Below, piece after piece: positions 8,892 to 17,311 of a stretch of DNA of 64,000 bases. The translations under genes and the position numbers were made by a program. The notes beneath the pieces are model-generated. The model was not told the DNA's origin, made no database searches, and saw only the letters and a list, made by a program, of their open reading frames with translations. How positions within the stretch are numbered: position 1 is the first letter of the stretch; each line of letters starts with the position of its first letter. The DNA is from Paracoccaceae bacterium (lineage in GTDB: Bacteria; Pseudomonadota; Alphaproteobacteria; Rhodobacterales; Rhodobacteraceae), in NCBI GenBank assembly GCA_016938875.1, contig JAFGTV010000006.1, positions 1 to 64,000 on the forward strand. The letters are read 5' to 3'.

Positions 8892-9766
8892 CAGCCCCGC
8901 CCCTTGAGCATCTTGAACGCATCGGCAAAGGCGTCCATCGCATGGGCGGGCACGATGATCGTCTGCTTGCCGGCCCCCTCGCCCACCTTGGTCAGCGCCT
9001 CGACCTGTTTCAGCGCGACCTGGTATTGCGCCGCCTCGATCCCGTGATCGGCGATCGCCTGGGCGACGACCTGGGTGGCATAGGCCTCTGCCTCGGCGGT
9101 GATGCGGCGGGCCTTGGCCGCCTGCTCGGCGGCGTAAAGCTCGGCATCGGCCTGCAACTCGACCGACCGCTTGGTGCCCTCGGCCTCGGTCACCTGGGCG
9201 CGGCGGGCGCGTTCGGCGTTCAACTGTTGCAGCATCGCCTCTCGGGTGGCGGCATCCAGGTTCACGTCCAGGATCTCGGCCCGCGTCACCTGGATCCCCC
9301 AATCGTCCACGGCATCCTCGACGCTGCCTTTTATTGTCGAAATCAGCTCTGAGCGGTTCGACTGCACCTGGTCCAGTTCCATCTTGCCGATCTCGGCCCG
9401 CACGATCCCGGCCACGGTGGTGGCAATCGCGGCATCCACGTCCCGGATCCGATAAACGGTCTTTTCCGGCTCGATGATGCGGTAAAAGACGCTGGTTTCC
9501 ACCTGCACCAACACGTTGTCAGCGGTGATCGCGTCCTGGCTGGCGGTTGGCAACTGGCGTTCCAGAACGGAAATCTTGTGGGCCACGCGGTCCAGGAACG
9601 GCACGATGAAGTTGATCCCCGGTCCCAGAACCGACCGCAGCCGCCCGAACCGTTCGACCACATGCTTTTCCGATTGCGGCACGATCCGCACGCCCAGAAT
9701 GACGCTGAGGATGATGAATGCCGCAAACAGCAGCAGCACCAGATTACCACCTACGAATTCTTCCAT
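8891..9766 (-). CDS. SPFH/band 7 (stomatin-like, paraslipin) membrane protein
   Basis: The protein has 291 residues. A single N-terminal membrane segment (about 8-28) is followed by an SPFH domain recognisable from RIVPQSEKHVVERFGR, DAITADNVLVQVE and the DWGIQVTRAEILDVNL stretch. A long alanine/glutamate-rich helix follows (about 185-245), typical of band 7 oligomerisation. It probably forms a membrane scaffold complex with the downstream NfeD protein, to which it is translationally coupled. It is not HflK/HflC, since there is no hfl partner or downstream hflC. Family assignment is firm, and cellular role is not defined by sequence. Confidence 0.92.
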   Translation of the reverse strand: MEEFVGGNLVLLLFAAFIILSVILGVRIVPQSEKHVVERFGRLRSVLGPGINFIVPFLDRVAHKISVLERQLPTASQDAITADNVLVQVETSVFYRIIEPEKTVYRIRDVDAAIATTVAGIVRAEIGKMELDQVQSNRSELISTIKGSVEDAVDDWGIQVTRAEILDVNLDAATREAMLQQLNAERARRAQVTEAEGTKRSVELQADAELYAAEQAAKARRITAEAEAYATQVVAQAIADHGIEAAQYQVALKQVEALTKVGEGAGKQTIIVPAHAMDAFADAFKMLKGRG

Positions 9767-9919
9767 ACGCCTGTTCCCGTCTCCGTTGACCCGCGATCCG
9801 ACTATGCCCGCCCCCGCCCGAACAAGGAAGCCCTTGCCCGTCCCGGCGTGCCGGGCGCATCATGGGGACGAATATGGCCCGAAATACGCTGTCATTGTGA
9901 CAGGGTCTGGATATCCGCG

Positions 9920-11173
9920 ATGCCCGCCCTTTGCCGCGATTGCCTGACCGTCTTTGAGGGCGGGGCGCGCTGCCCGTCCTGCGGGCGGCCACGGGTGATA
10001 TCGCATCCCGAACTGTTCGACCTGTCCATCGCCCACATGGATTGCGACGCGTTTTATGCGGCAGTGGAAAAACGCGACAACCCCGACCTGCGCGACAAGC
10101 CGGTGATCGTGGGCGGCGGGCGGCGCGGGGTCGTGTCCACGGCCTGTTATATCGCGCGGATCAAGGGGGTGCGCTCGGCCATGCCGATGTTCAAGGCGCT
10201 GGCGCTGTGCCCAGAGGCCGTCGTGGTCCGCCCCCGCCCCGAGGCCTATGCCGTGGCCTCGGGCGCGATCCGCGCGATGATGCTGGAGCTGACCCCCGCG
10301 ATCGAGCCGCTGTCGCTGGACGAGGCCTTCCTGGACCTGACCGGCACCGCGAAACTGCACGGCGCGCCCCCCGCCGTTCTGTTGGCCCGGCTGGTCAAGC
10401 GGATGGAGGACGAATTGGGCCTCTCGGGGTCCATCGGGTTGTCGCACAACAAGTTCCTGGCCAAGATCGCCTCGGACCTGGACAAGCCGCGCGGGTTTGC
10501 GGTGATCGGACAGGCCGAGACATCGGACTTTCTGGCCGACCGGCCCGTGCGCCTGATCTGGGGCGTCGGCGCGGCGGGTCAGGCGGCGCTGGAACGCGCC
10601 GGGATACGCAGCTTTGCCGACCTGCGGCGCTGGGACAAGGTTGACCTGCATGCCCGTTTCGGCGCTATGGGCGGGCGGCTGTGGCACCTGGCGCGCGGGC
10701 AGGACGCCCGCCCCGTGACCGCCAATGCGCCGGTCAAAAGCATCTCGAACGAAACCACCTTTGCCCAGGACATCTCGGATCCCGACATCCTGGACGGGCA
10801 CCTGTGGCGGCTGGCCGAAAAGGTCGCCGACCGGACCAAGGCCAAGGGCTGTGCGGGCCATGTCGTCGTGCTCAAGCTCAAGCGCGCGGATCACCGGCTG
10901 TTGACCCGCCGCCACGCGCTGGGTGACGCCACGCAGATCGCGGATCGGATCTATCGCACGGCGCGCGCGCTGTTGGACCAATCGGAGGAACGGGGGCCGC
11001 TCCGCCTGTTGGGGGTGGGGCTGGCCGACATCGTGCCGGCGGGGGGGGCCGATCTGTCCGGCGACCTGCTGGACCCCCAAGCCGCCGCGCGCACCCGCGC
11101 CGAACGGGCCAGCGACGCGATCCGCGCGCGTTTCGGACCCGAGGCGATCGTCAAGGGGCGCGCCCTGCGCTAG
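9920..11173 (+). CDS. dinB: DNA polymerase IV (Y-family) with N-terminal zinc-ribbon-like extension
   Basis: This 417-residue translesion polymerase shows the Y-family catalytic blocks MDCDAFYAAVEKRDNP and SLDEAFLDLTG and the fingers segment RRGVVSTACYIAR. A thumb/little-finger region follows, up to the end. The extra ~35 N-terminal residues hold two cysteine pairs (CRDC and CPSC, spaced about 10 residues), likely a zinc ribbon. This extension is seen in related Rhodobacterales proteins and is absent from E. coli DinB. The ATG at 9920 was chosen because family similarity starts there. Its ribosome site is weak, and the much longer upstream frame is antisense to the SPFH gene. No imuA/dnaE2 neighbours are present. 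Confidence 0.93.
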   Translation: MPALCRDCLTVFEGGARCPSCGRPRVISHPELFDLSIAHMDCDAFYAAVEKRDNPDLRDKPVIVGGGRRGVVSTACYIARIKGVRSAMPMFKALALCPEAVVVRPRPEAYAVASGAIRAMMLELTPAIEPLSLDEAFLDLTGTAKLHGAPPAVLLARLVKRMEDELGLSGSIGLSHNKFLAKIASDLDKPRGFAVIGQAETSDFLADRPVRLIWGVGAAGQAALERAGIRSFADLRRWDKVDLHARFGAMGGRLWHLARGQDARPVTANAPVKSISNETTFAQDISDPDILDGHLWRLAEKVADRTKAKGCAGHVVVLKLKRADHRLLTRRHALGDATQIADRIYRTARALLDQSEERGPLRLLGVGLADIVPAGGADLSGDLLDPQAAARTRAERASDAIRARFGPEAIVKGRALR

Positions 11174-11174
11174 C

Positions 11175-11194
11175 GGCCGCGCTATTCCGCGGCC
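11175..11194. terminator. Hairpin between convergent dinB and the amidohydrolase gene
   Basis: A 7-bp perfect stem GGCCGCG / CGCGGCC with a 6-nt loop starts right after the dinB stop and overlaps the stop of the opposite gene. There is no U-tract. Its placement between two convergent stops suggests a U-independent bidirectional terminator or transcript-end stabiliser. Confidence 0.5.
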
Positions 11195-12045
11195 AGCGAC
11201 ATTTCGCGGGGGCGGCCGATCTCGGCCAGGTCTGCGATCACCGACTGCATCAGCCGCCGGAAATCCGCGAATTGCGCATTTGGACGAATCGCGGCCTCGT
11301 CCATGTAGAGCGACCGGTCGATCTCGACCTGCACCGCGTGTTGGCGATGCGCCGGGCGGCCATAACACTTGGTGATATAGGCCCCGGCAAAGGGTGCGTT
11401 GCGCCCCACCCGCAACCCGGCGGAGCGAAAGGCGGCCTCGATCCGCTCGACGACCTCGGGCCCGGCAGAGGCGCCAAAGCGATCGCCCAGCACGACCTCG
11501 GGGCGCTGTTTGCCGCCCGTGGCGATGGTGTCGATGGCATCGCGCGGCATCGAATGACAGTCGATCAGGATCGACTCGCCGAACCCGGCCTGGGCCTCGT
11601 CCAACAGCCCCTGCAGGCAGGCGTGATAGGGCCGCCAATAGGTGTCGATGCGCGCCTCGGCCTCTGGCTGCGCGATCTTGCCGCGGTAGATCGCGCGCGC
11701 ATTGGCCACGACCCGTGGGATCACCCCCAGGCCCGCACTGATCCGCGGGTTGTGCGTGGCCGACCGGGCGCCCGCCACCAGGGCCGGGTCCAGTTCATCA
11801 GCGGCGCGATTCAGATCGATATAGGCGCGCGGCGCAATCGCCGCGATCAGCGGTGCGCCATGGGTGGGCGCGTCGGAAAACAGCATATCCACAAAGGCAT
11901 CCTCGGACGAGCGGATGGTATGCTCGTCCAGCACCGTCTGACGCAGAAACGCCCACGGATACTCGCGCCCGCTATGGGGCGAGGAAAAGACCACGCTGGT
12001 CGTTGACCGCTCTGGCCGGTATAGCCTGTAGGCATCGACTGGCAT
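11182..12045 (-). CDS. N-formylglutamate amidohydrolase family protein
   Basis: This 287-residue protein belongs to the FGase (HutG-type amidohydrolase) family. N-terminal VVFSSPHSGREYP, the acidic/metal region SSEDAFVDMLF, ILIDCHSMPR and the HAVQVEIDRSLYMDE segment are all diagnostic. The family hydrolyses N-formylglutamate to glutamate and formate in histidine breakdown or related N-acyl amino acids. There are no hut genes around it, so the exact substrate is open. It converges with dinB, with an 8-bp gap. A small palindrome (12082-12101) lies in its upstream region, which it shares with the rightward tRNA promoter. Confidence 0.85.
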   Translation of the reverse strand: MPVDAYRLYRPERSTTSVVFSSPHSGREYPWAFLRQTVLDEHTIRSSEDAFVDMLFSDAPTHGAPLIAAIAPRAYIDLNRAADELDPALVAGARSATHNPRISAGLGVIPRVVANARAIYRGKIAQPEAEARIDTYWRPYHACLQGLLDEAQAGFGESILIDCHSMPRDAIDTIATGGKQRPEVVLGDRFGASAGPEVVERIEAAFRSAGLRVGRNAPFAGAYITKCYGRPAHRQHAVQVEIDRSLYMDEAAIRPNAQFADFRRLMQSVIADLAEIGRPREMSLAAE

Positions 12046-12081
12046 CCGCCCTCCTTTTGCTATCGCTTATAACGGAATTTG

Positions 12082-12101
12082 AAGGGCTGCCAAAAGCCCT
12101 T
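12082..12101. repeat. Inverted repeat in the divergent region before tRNA-Val
   Basis: The arms AAGGGCT and AGCCCTT (12082-12088, 12095-12101) are perfect complements around a 6-nt spacer, with further TT/AA complementarity outside one mismatch. It touches the -35 hexamer of the rightward promoter and lies 37-56 bp before the leftward amidohydrolase start. It could be an operator for either direction. Confidence 0.45.
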
Positions 12102-12128
12102 GAACCATCTTACGACTCCTTTTATAGA
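12100..12128 (+). promoter_or_regulatory. Sigma-70-type promoter for tRNA-Val and probably rpmJ
   Basis: TTGAAC (12100-12105) and TATAGA (12123-12128) are separated by exactly 17 bp, a near-consensus housekeeping promoter. Transcription would start near 12135, about 57 bp before the tRNA. No other good promoter was seen before rpmJ, which follows the tRNA after 74 bp. Confidence 0.7.
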
Positions 12129-12191
12129 CCTGCGAACCGACGCGGGCCCGCCGCGTTCGTTTTGTTTCGGCTGGCGGGGGTGCAGAGGTCC

Positions 12192-12266
<75 letters not shown>

Positions 12267-12340
12267 CGGAATTTTCTGCCCCTCTGGGCAGGTAACGAAA
12301 CCCAATGGCGCGCGACGCGCCGCGAAATGAGGAGAAGACC

Positions 12341-12466
12341 ATGAAGGTCCGTAACTCGCTCCGCTCGCTCAAGCAGCGTCACCGCGATTGCCGCGTTGTC
12401 CGCCGCAAGGGACGCGTGTACGTCATCAACAAGACCCAGCGTCGGTTCAAAGCCCGCCAAGGCTAA
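12341..12466 (+). CDS. rpmJ: 50S ribosomal protein L36 (bL36), zinc-free form
   Basis: This 41-residue protein begins [17 protein letters not shown] and ends [13 protein letters not shown], the hallmark of the longer bL36 variant. It has only one cysteine, so the four-ligand zinc site of classical L36 is absent (the C-minus type that many alphaproteobacteria carry as their only copy). The GAGGAG ribosome site is 7 nt before the ATG. It is probably co-transcribed with the upstream tRNA-Val and is closed by a strong terminator 25 bp after the stop. Confidence 0.96.
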   Translation: MKVRNSLRSLKQRHRDCRVVRRKGRVYVINKTQRRFKARQG

Positions 12467-12490
12467 GATCCACCTGAGACAGAATTTCCA

Positions 12491-12527
12491 AAACCGCCCC
12501 GGCCCGCCGCCGGGGCGGTTTTGTTTT
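12491..12527 (+). terminator. Intrinsic terminator after rpmJ
   Basis: A 12-bp perfect stem AAACCGCCCCGG / CCGGGGCGGTTT (12491-12502, 12510-12521) with a 7-nt loop is followed by TGTTTT. This is a textbook rho-independent terminator, placed 25 bp downstream of the rpmJ stop. Confidence 0.93.
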
Positions 12528-12722
12528 GGCCGGACGGTTTCCGAAACGACAGCGACGTGTCAGCGCCCTGCGCCATGTCGGTCTGCAAGGGGCGCGACAT
12601 CACCCTGCGCACCGGGACGACCCCATCCCGCTGGTGTGCCGGACCGCGCGCACGCACGCCCTGCTCCGAATCGGGCCGGGGCAACGGTGAAATGCCCCCG
12701 CAGGGGCATCCACGCCCGTTCG

Positions 12723-13946
12723 CTAGTCGTAGCTGCGTTGATCGTCGATGACCTTGCCATCATTGGGCAGGCTGCCAGGCGCGACCAACTCGACCTTGCC
12801 TTTCAGCTTCAGCACCGCCGCGACGCTGGCCTCATAGGGGGCGGCGTCCGTGGCCTCGGTCTCGACCTGGACGGTCATGGTATCCATCTCGCCCGCGCGG
12901 CCAGCGATCACACGGGCCTTGGCCACCTCGGGATGGCGGGCGACCAGGTCGGCCACCTGTTCGGGGCGCACGAACATGCCCTTGATCTTGGTCGTCTGGT
13001 CGGCGCGGCCCATCCAGCCCTTGATTCGCATGTTGCTGCGCCCACACGGCGAGGCCCCCGGCAGAACCGCCGACATGTCCCCCGTGGCGAAGCGCACCAA
13101 CGGATAGTCGATGTTGAGCGCGGTTACCACGACCTCGCCCACCTCGCCCTCGGGGACGGGATCGCCGGTGCCGGGGCGCACGATCTCGACGATCACGCCC
13201 TCGTCCACGATCATCCCCTCCATCGCGGGGCTTTCATAGGCCACGTTGCCCAGATCAGCGGTCGCATAGCATTGCAGGCAGGCGATCCCACGATCCGCGT
13301 ATTCCTGCTGCAGCGACGGGAAGAGCGCGCCGCCCGACACCGCAGCGCGGGTGATGCGCGACAGGTCCAGCCCCATCTCATCCGCCTTGTCGAGGATGAC
13401 CTTGAGATAGTCGGGCGTCCCGGCATAGGCGGTCACGCCGATGTCATGGGCGGCACGGGCCTGCAACTCTGTCTGGCCGGTGCCCGCGGGCAGCACGGCG
13501 GCCCCCACGGCCCGCGCACCGCTTTCGAACATCATGCCCGCAGGGGTCAGATGATAGCCAAAGCAGTTTTGCACGATGTCGCCCGCACCGATCCCGCAGC
13601 CATGCAGGAACCGGCCCAGCCGCCACCAGTTGGCCGACACCCGGCCCGGTTCATAGATCGGGCCGGGCGACTGAAAGACATGATCGAACCCCGCAGGGGC
13701 GCGCGTGGTGAACCCGCCAAAGGGCGCATCGGCGGCCTGTGCCCCGGTCAGCCCGGATTTGCGCAGCACCGGCAGGCCGGCCAATGCCGCGCGCCCGGTG
13801 ATCGCGGCGGGGTCGACATCGGCCAAGGTCGCGCCATACCCCGGCAGCGCCTTGGCCGCCGCGATCAGCGCGGGCAGGCATTCCGCCAGCGAGGCGTCGC
13901 GTTCATCGGACGAGCGGGTTTCGAGGGCGTCGAAATGGGCGGTCAT
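12723..13946 (-). CDS. Phenylacetate-CoA ligase-like AMP-forming acyl-CoA ligase
   Basis: This 407-residue adenylate-forming enzyme resembles the PaaK family. It shows the ATP-site region FQSPGPIYEPG, the FGYHLTPAGMMFESG segment, the adenylate-binding QCYATADLGNVAYES, the hinge aspartate in VRFATGDMSA and the C-terminal lid GRADQTTKIKGMFV. It would activate an aryl or acyl acid to its CoA thioester. It is the last gene of the ABC importer operon, 52 bp after livF, so its substrate may be the imported acid. The ATG at 13946 has a purine-rich AGAGAGATG site and matches the family. An in-frame ATG 9 codons upstream is possible. The substrate is not predictable. Confidence 0.85.
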   Translation of the reverse strand: MTAHFDALETRSSDERDASLAECLPALIAAAKALPGYGATLADVDPAAITGRAALAGLPVLRKSGLTGAQAADAPFGGFTTRAPAGFDHVFQSPGPIYEPGRVSANWWRLGRFLHGCGIGAGDIVQNCFGYHLTPAGMMFESGARAVGAAVLPAGTGQTELQARAAHDIGVTAYAGTPDYLKVILDKADEMGLDLSRITRAAVSGGALFPSLQQEYADRGIACLQCYATADLGNVAYESPAMEGMIVDEGVIVEIVRPGTGDPVPEGEVGEVVVTALNIDYPLVRFATGDMSAVLPGASPCGRSNMRIKGWMGRADQTTKIKGMFVRPEQVADLVARHPEVAKARVIAGRAGEMDTMTVQVETEATDAAPYEASVAAVLKLKGKVELVAPGSLPNDGKVIDDQRSYD

Positions 13947-13998
13947 GGCATCTCTCTGGGGTCGCGTCGGCATTGCGGGGAAACGGGTGGCGTGCGCG

Positions 13999-14823
13999 TC
14001 AACTCAGCCAGCGCTTGCGGCGGCGATAGCTGCGCACGTCGCGGAACGATTTGCGTCCCTCGTCGGCCATGCCGAGGTAGAATTCCTTTACGTCGGGGTT
14101 CTCGCGCAGCGCGGCGGCGGGGCCATCCATCACGATGCGCCCGGATTCCAGGATATAGCCGTAATGGGCATAGCGCAGCGCCACGTTGGTGTTCTGCTCG
14201 GCCAACAGAAAGGTCACGCCCTCTTTCTCGTTCACGGATTTGACGATCTGAAAGATCTGTTCGACCAGTTGCGGCGCCAGTCCCATGCTGGGTTCGTCCA
14301 GCAAGATCATCTCGGGCCGGGACATCAGCGCGCGACCGATCGCGGTCATCTGCTGTTCACCGCCCGAGGTATAGCCGGCCTGGGATTTGCGCCGCTCTTT
14401 CAGCCGGGGGAAATAATCATAGACCATCTCCAGGTCGGCCAGGATCGCGCCCTTGCCCTCGGTGCGGGTATAGGCGCCGGTCAACAGGTTGTCCTCGACG
14501 GTCAGGTGTTCGAAACAGTGGCGCCCCTCCATCACCTGGATGACGCCCTTCTTGACCAGGTCGGCGGGGGGCAGATCCTGGATCCGCTCGCCGCGATACT
14601 GGATAGACCCCTTGGTAACCTCGCCCCGCTCAGAGCGCAGCAGGTTCGAGATCGCCTTGAGCGTGGTGGTCTTGCCCGCGCCATTGCCACCCAGCAGCGC
14701 GGTGATACCGCCCTTGGGCACGGCCAGCGAGACACCCTTCAGCACCAGGATGACGTGGTTGTAGATCACCTCGATATTGTTGACTTCGAGCAGCGTCTCT
14801 TCGGTGCGTCCGGCGTCCAGCAT
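13999..14823 (-). CDS. livF: LIV/HAAT-family ABC transporter ATP-binding protein (LivF type)
   Basis: This 274-residue ATPase of a branched-chain-amino-acid-type importer has Walker A GGNGAGKTTT, a Q-loop, a signature region read as TSGGEQQMTAIGRAL, Walker B MILLDEPSMGLAP and the switch histidine replaced by Q in LLAEQN, as is usual in LivF. The basic C-terminal tail (RSYRRRKRWLS) is a little longer than in E. coli LivF (237 residues). It follows livK after a strong hairpin and precedes the PaaK-like ligase. The gene symbol reflects family, not proven leucine transport. Confidence 0.9.
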   Translation of the reverse strand: MLDAGRTEETLLEVNNIEVIYNHVILVLKGVSLAVPKGGITALLGGNGAGKTTTLKAISNLLRSERGEVTKGSIQYRGERIQDLPPADLVKKGVIQVMEGRHCFEHLTVEDNLLTGAYTRTEGKGAILADLEMVYDYFPRLKERRKSQAGYTSGGEQQMTAIGRALMSRPEMILLDEPSMGLAPQLVEQIFQIVKSVNEKEGVTFLLAEQNTNVALRYAHYGYILESGRIVMDGPAAALRENPDVKEFYLGMADEGRKSFRDVRSYRRRKRWLS

Positions 14824-14846
14824 GGGGGCCTCTTCTCTTGGGGTGA

Positions 14847-14875
14847 TCCCGGCGCGGGGCGAACCCGCGCCGGGA
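14847..14875 (-). other. Strong 12-bp stem-loop between livK and livF
   Basis: TCCCGGCGCGGG (14847-14858) and CCCGCGCCGGGA (14864-14875) are exact reverse complements around a 5-nt loop. It starts 11 bp after the livK stop and ends 23 bp before the livF start. No U-tract follows in the direction of transcription. It is therefore more likely an mRNA-stabilising or attenuating element that raises binding-protein output over the downstream ATPase than a full terminator. Confidence 0.7.
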
Positions 14876-14886
14876 GCCTTGCGATG

Positions 14887-16167
14887 TTATTCGCAGCGCA
14901 GGCTGATGTTGTTCTCTTTGGCAAAGGCCATCGAGTCCTCTTCCACCAGCGGTGCGGTCACGTCACGATCCGGCGCGATGAAATCGGTCAGCGCGGTCCA
15001 TTTCTGCGCGGCCGCATCCCACTGCTGCACGATGCCCATGCCCGACCCACCGTGGTCGGAACAGGTCACGCCGAATTCCGGGCCGATGCCGGGGGCGCCC
15101 AGGGCCTCCATCTTGGCGGCGGTCATTTCCAGCGCCTCCATGCCGTCACGCATCATCGACGCGTCGATCTGCCCGACGCCGTGGATCTGCTGGGCGGTCT
15201 TGGCGGCCTCGACCGCCAGCATCGCCGCATACATGCCACGGGTATACAGAACCGATCCGACATTGCTGCCATCACCGGCGGCCTTGCCCGCATCCACGAC
15301 GTATTTGCGGATGTCGTCAAAGACCGGCAGTTCGCCGATACGGTTCATGTTCAGCGACTTGTAGCCATTGGCGGCCATGCCGGCGGGGATCACGTCATGT
15401 TCAGCACCGGCCCACCAGTTGCCGATGAAATTCTCCATCGGGAAGCGGATATTGGCGGCCTCCTGAATGGCGACCTGGTTCATCACGCCCCAGCCCCACA
15501 TGATCACGTAGTCGGGGCGTTCGCGGCGGATTTGCAGCCACTGGGATTTCTGCTCTTGGCCGGGGTGATCCACCGGGATCGTGTTCAGCGTAAAGCCGTG
15601 CTTCTTGGACAGATCTTCCAGGGTGCGGATCGGTTCCTTGCCATAGGCCGAGTTGTGATAAAGCAGCGTGATGTTCTTGCCGCTCAGATCGCCGCCATTC
15701 TCGTCCAGCAGATACTTGATCGCGACGGACGCCGCATCCCAGTAATTCGCGGGATAGTTGAACACCCACTCGAACACCTTGCCGTTGGCCGCCGAGGTAC
15801 GGCCATAGCCCATCGTGTGCAGCGGAATGCCATCGGCCGACACTTTGGGGATCAACTGATAGGTGATGCCGGTGGACAGCGGTTGATAGATCAACGCGCC
15901 CTCGCCCTTGGTCGCCTCATAGCATTCGACGCCTTTTTCGGTGTTATAGCCGGTCTCGCATTCGATGACCTTGGCCGGCACGCCGCCGATGCCGCCGTCA
16001 CGCTCGTTCATCAGGGTGAAGTAATCCTGATACCCGTCCGAGAACGGGATGCCGCCGGCCGCATAGGCGCCGGTGCGATAGCTGAGATCGGGGAACACCA
16101 GGTCCGCCAGGGCGGGGCCTGCCGCCATCAGGGCGCCAAGCGCCAGGGATGCCAGTTTCAGTTTCAT
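14887..16167 (-). CDS. livK: LIV/HAAT-type ABC transporter periplasmic substrate-binding protein
   Basis: This 426-residue type I periplasmic-binding protein starts with a signal peptide (MKLKLASLALGALMAAGPALA, cleavage near residue 22). The mature part shows the bilobal pattern of the Peripla_BP_6 family, including GGIGGVPAKVIECETG, ITLLYHNSAYGKEP and the C-terminal DVTAPLVEEDSMAF. At about 400 mature residues it is longer than LivJ/LivK (about 345), as in the subgroup linked to acyl-CoA ligases. The ribosome site GGAGG lies 9 nt before the ATG. Ligand unknown; the ligase genes in the operon favour an organic acid. Confidence 0.9.
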   Translation of the reverse strand: MKLKLASLALGALMAAGPALADLVFPDLSYRTGAYAAGGIPFSDGYQDYFTLMNERDGGIGGVPAKVIECETGYNTEKGVECYEATKGEGALIYQPLSTGITYQLIPKVSADGIPLHTMGYGRTSAANGKVFEWVFNYPANYWDAASVAIKYLLDENGGDLSGKNITLLYHNSAYGKEPIRTLEDLSKKHGFTLNTIPVDHPGQEQKSQWLQIRRERPDYVIMWGWGVMNQVAIQEAANIRFPMENFIGNWWAGAEHDVIPAGMAANGYKSLNMNRIGELPVFDDIRKYVVDAGKAAGDGSNVGSVLYTRGMYAAMLAVEAAKTAQQIHGVGQIDASMMRDGMEALEMTAAKMEALGAPGIGPEFGVTCSDHGGSGMGIVQQWDAAAQKWTALTDFIAPDRDVTAPLVEEDSMAFAKENNISLRCE

Positions 16168-16234
16168 GGGGTCTTTTCCTCCCAGTGGTTTAAGACGTGC
16201 CGGGTTGTCCCGGTCGGTTGTTTTGGCTGCCCCC

Positions 16235-17311
16235 CTAGTGCGGGAAGGGCCAGAGCCTGAGTTTTTCCTTTGCGACCCGCCAGAGCTGGGCCAGCCCGTG
16301 CGGTTCGGCGATCAGAAAGATGATGATCAGCGCACCCACGATCATCAGTTCCAGGTGCGCGGCCAGGTCGGTGGGCCAGCCCAACGCCCCCACCAGCACG
16401 TTCTTTAGCAAGACCGGCAAGAGCACCAGGAACGCCGCCCCCGCCAGGCTGCCAAAGATCGAGCCAAGCCCGCCGATGATCACCATGAACAGGATCAGAA
16501 ACGATTTCTGGATACCGAACGCCTCGCCCACCTCGACCGCGCCGAGATAGACCGAGAAGAACAGCGCCCCGGCGATACCCACAAAAAAGGACGACACCGC
16601 AAAGGCCGTCAGCTTGGCCTTCAGCGGGTTCACCCCGATGATCTCGGCGGCGATGTCCATATCGCGGATGGCCATCCAGGACCGCCCGATCGTGCCACGC
16701 GTCAGGTTGCGCGCGATCCAGGCCAGAACCACGACGAAGATCAGGCAAATCATGTATTTCGCCCATGCGTCGGTATTGGGGCCGGTCACGGGAATGCTGA
16801 GGATCGTACGCTCGGGCGCGCTGATCTGGCCCGAGGCGGAATAGTTGTAGAACCACGGAACCTTGTTGAAGAGCCAGACCAGAAAGAACTGCGCCGCCAG
16901 TGTCGCAACCGCCAGGTAGAACCCCTTGATCCGCAGGCTGGGCAGGCCGAACAAGACCCCCACCCCGGCCGTGATCAGCCCCGCGCCGATCACGTGAAAG
17001 ACGATATTCACGTCCGGAAAGGCGGTCATCAGCTTGTAGCAGGCATAGGCCCCCACCGCCATGAACCCGCCCGTGCCCAGGCTGACTTGTCCGCAATAGC
17101 CCGTCAGGATGTTCAGCCCGATCGCCGCGATCGCATAGATCAGGAACGGCACGAACACCGCATTGGCCCAGTAGTCGTTGATCACGAAGGGGATGATGCC
17201 AAAGGCCACCACCAGCACCGTGTAATACCGCACACGGTCGAACTTGATCGGAAAGGTTTGGCTGTCCTCGCCATAGGACGTTTTGAAGTCGCCCGCCTCA
17301 CGGTAGAACAT
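16235..17311 (-). CDS. livM: LIV/HAAT-type ABC transporter permease (LivM type)
   Basis: This 358-residue membrane protein has roughly 8-10 hydrophobic segments. The family motifs are GYCGQVSLGTGGFMAVGAYA in the first half and GRSWMAIRDMDIAAEIIG, the ATPase-coupling loop, in the second. Its start lies inside the end of the small ORF 17298-17564 (14-nt overlap). A very strong AGGAGGTGAT site sits within that ORF. A 67-bp gap with a 5-bp stem-loop (16200-16213) separates it from livK. It pairs with the LivH-type permease. Confidence 0.92.
   Translation of the reverse strand: MFYREAGDFKTSYGEDSQTFPIKFDRVRYYTVLVVAFGIIPFVINDYWANAVFVPFLIYAIAAIGLNILTGYCGQVSLGTGGFMAVGAYACYKLMTAFPDVNIVFHVIGAGLITAGVGVLFGLPSLRIKGFYLAVATLAAQFFLVWLFNKVPWFYNYSASGQISAPERTILSIPVTGPNTDAWAKYMICLIFVVVLAWIARNLTRGTIGRSWMAIRDMDIAAEIIGVNPLKAKLTAFAVSSFFVGIAGALFFSVYLGAVEVGEAFGIQKSFLILFMVIIGGLGSIFGSLAGAAFLVLLPVLLKNVLVGALGWPTDLAAHLELMIVGALIIIFLIAEPHGLAQLWRVAKEKLRLWPFPH

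Noticed and set aside
12396-14243. 615-residue plus-strand frame continuing from inside rpmJ
   Set aside because: It runs through the rpmJ terminator and antisense to the PaaK-like gene; low-complexity R/H/G-rich product.
13705-16260. 851-residue plus-strand frame across livF and livK
   Set aside because: It is antisense to two well-supported ABC transporter genes and crosses the stem-loop between them. No family features.
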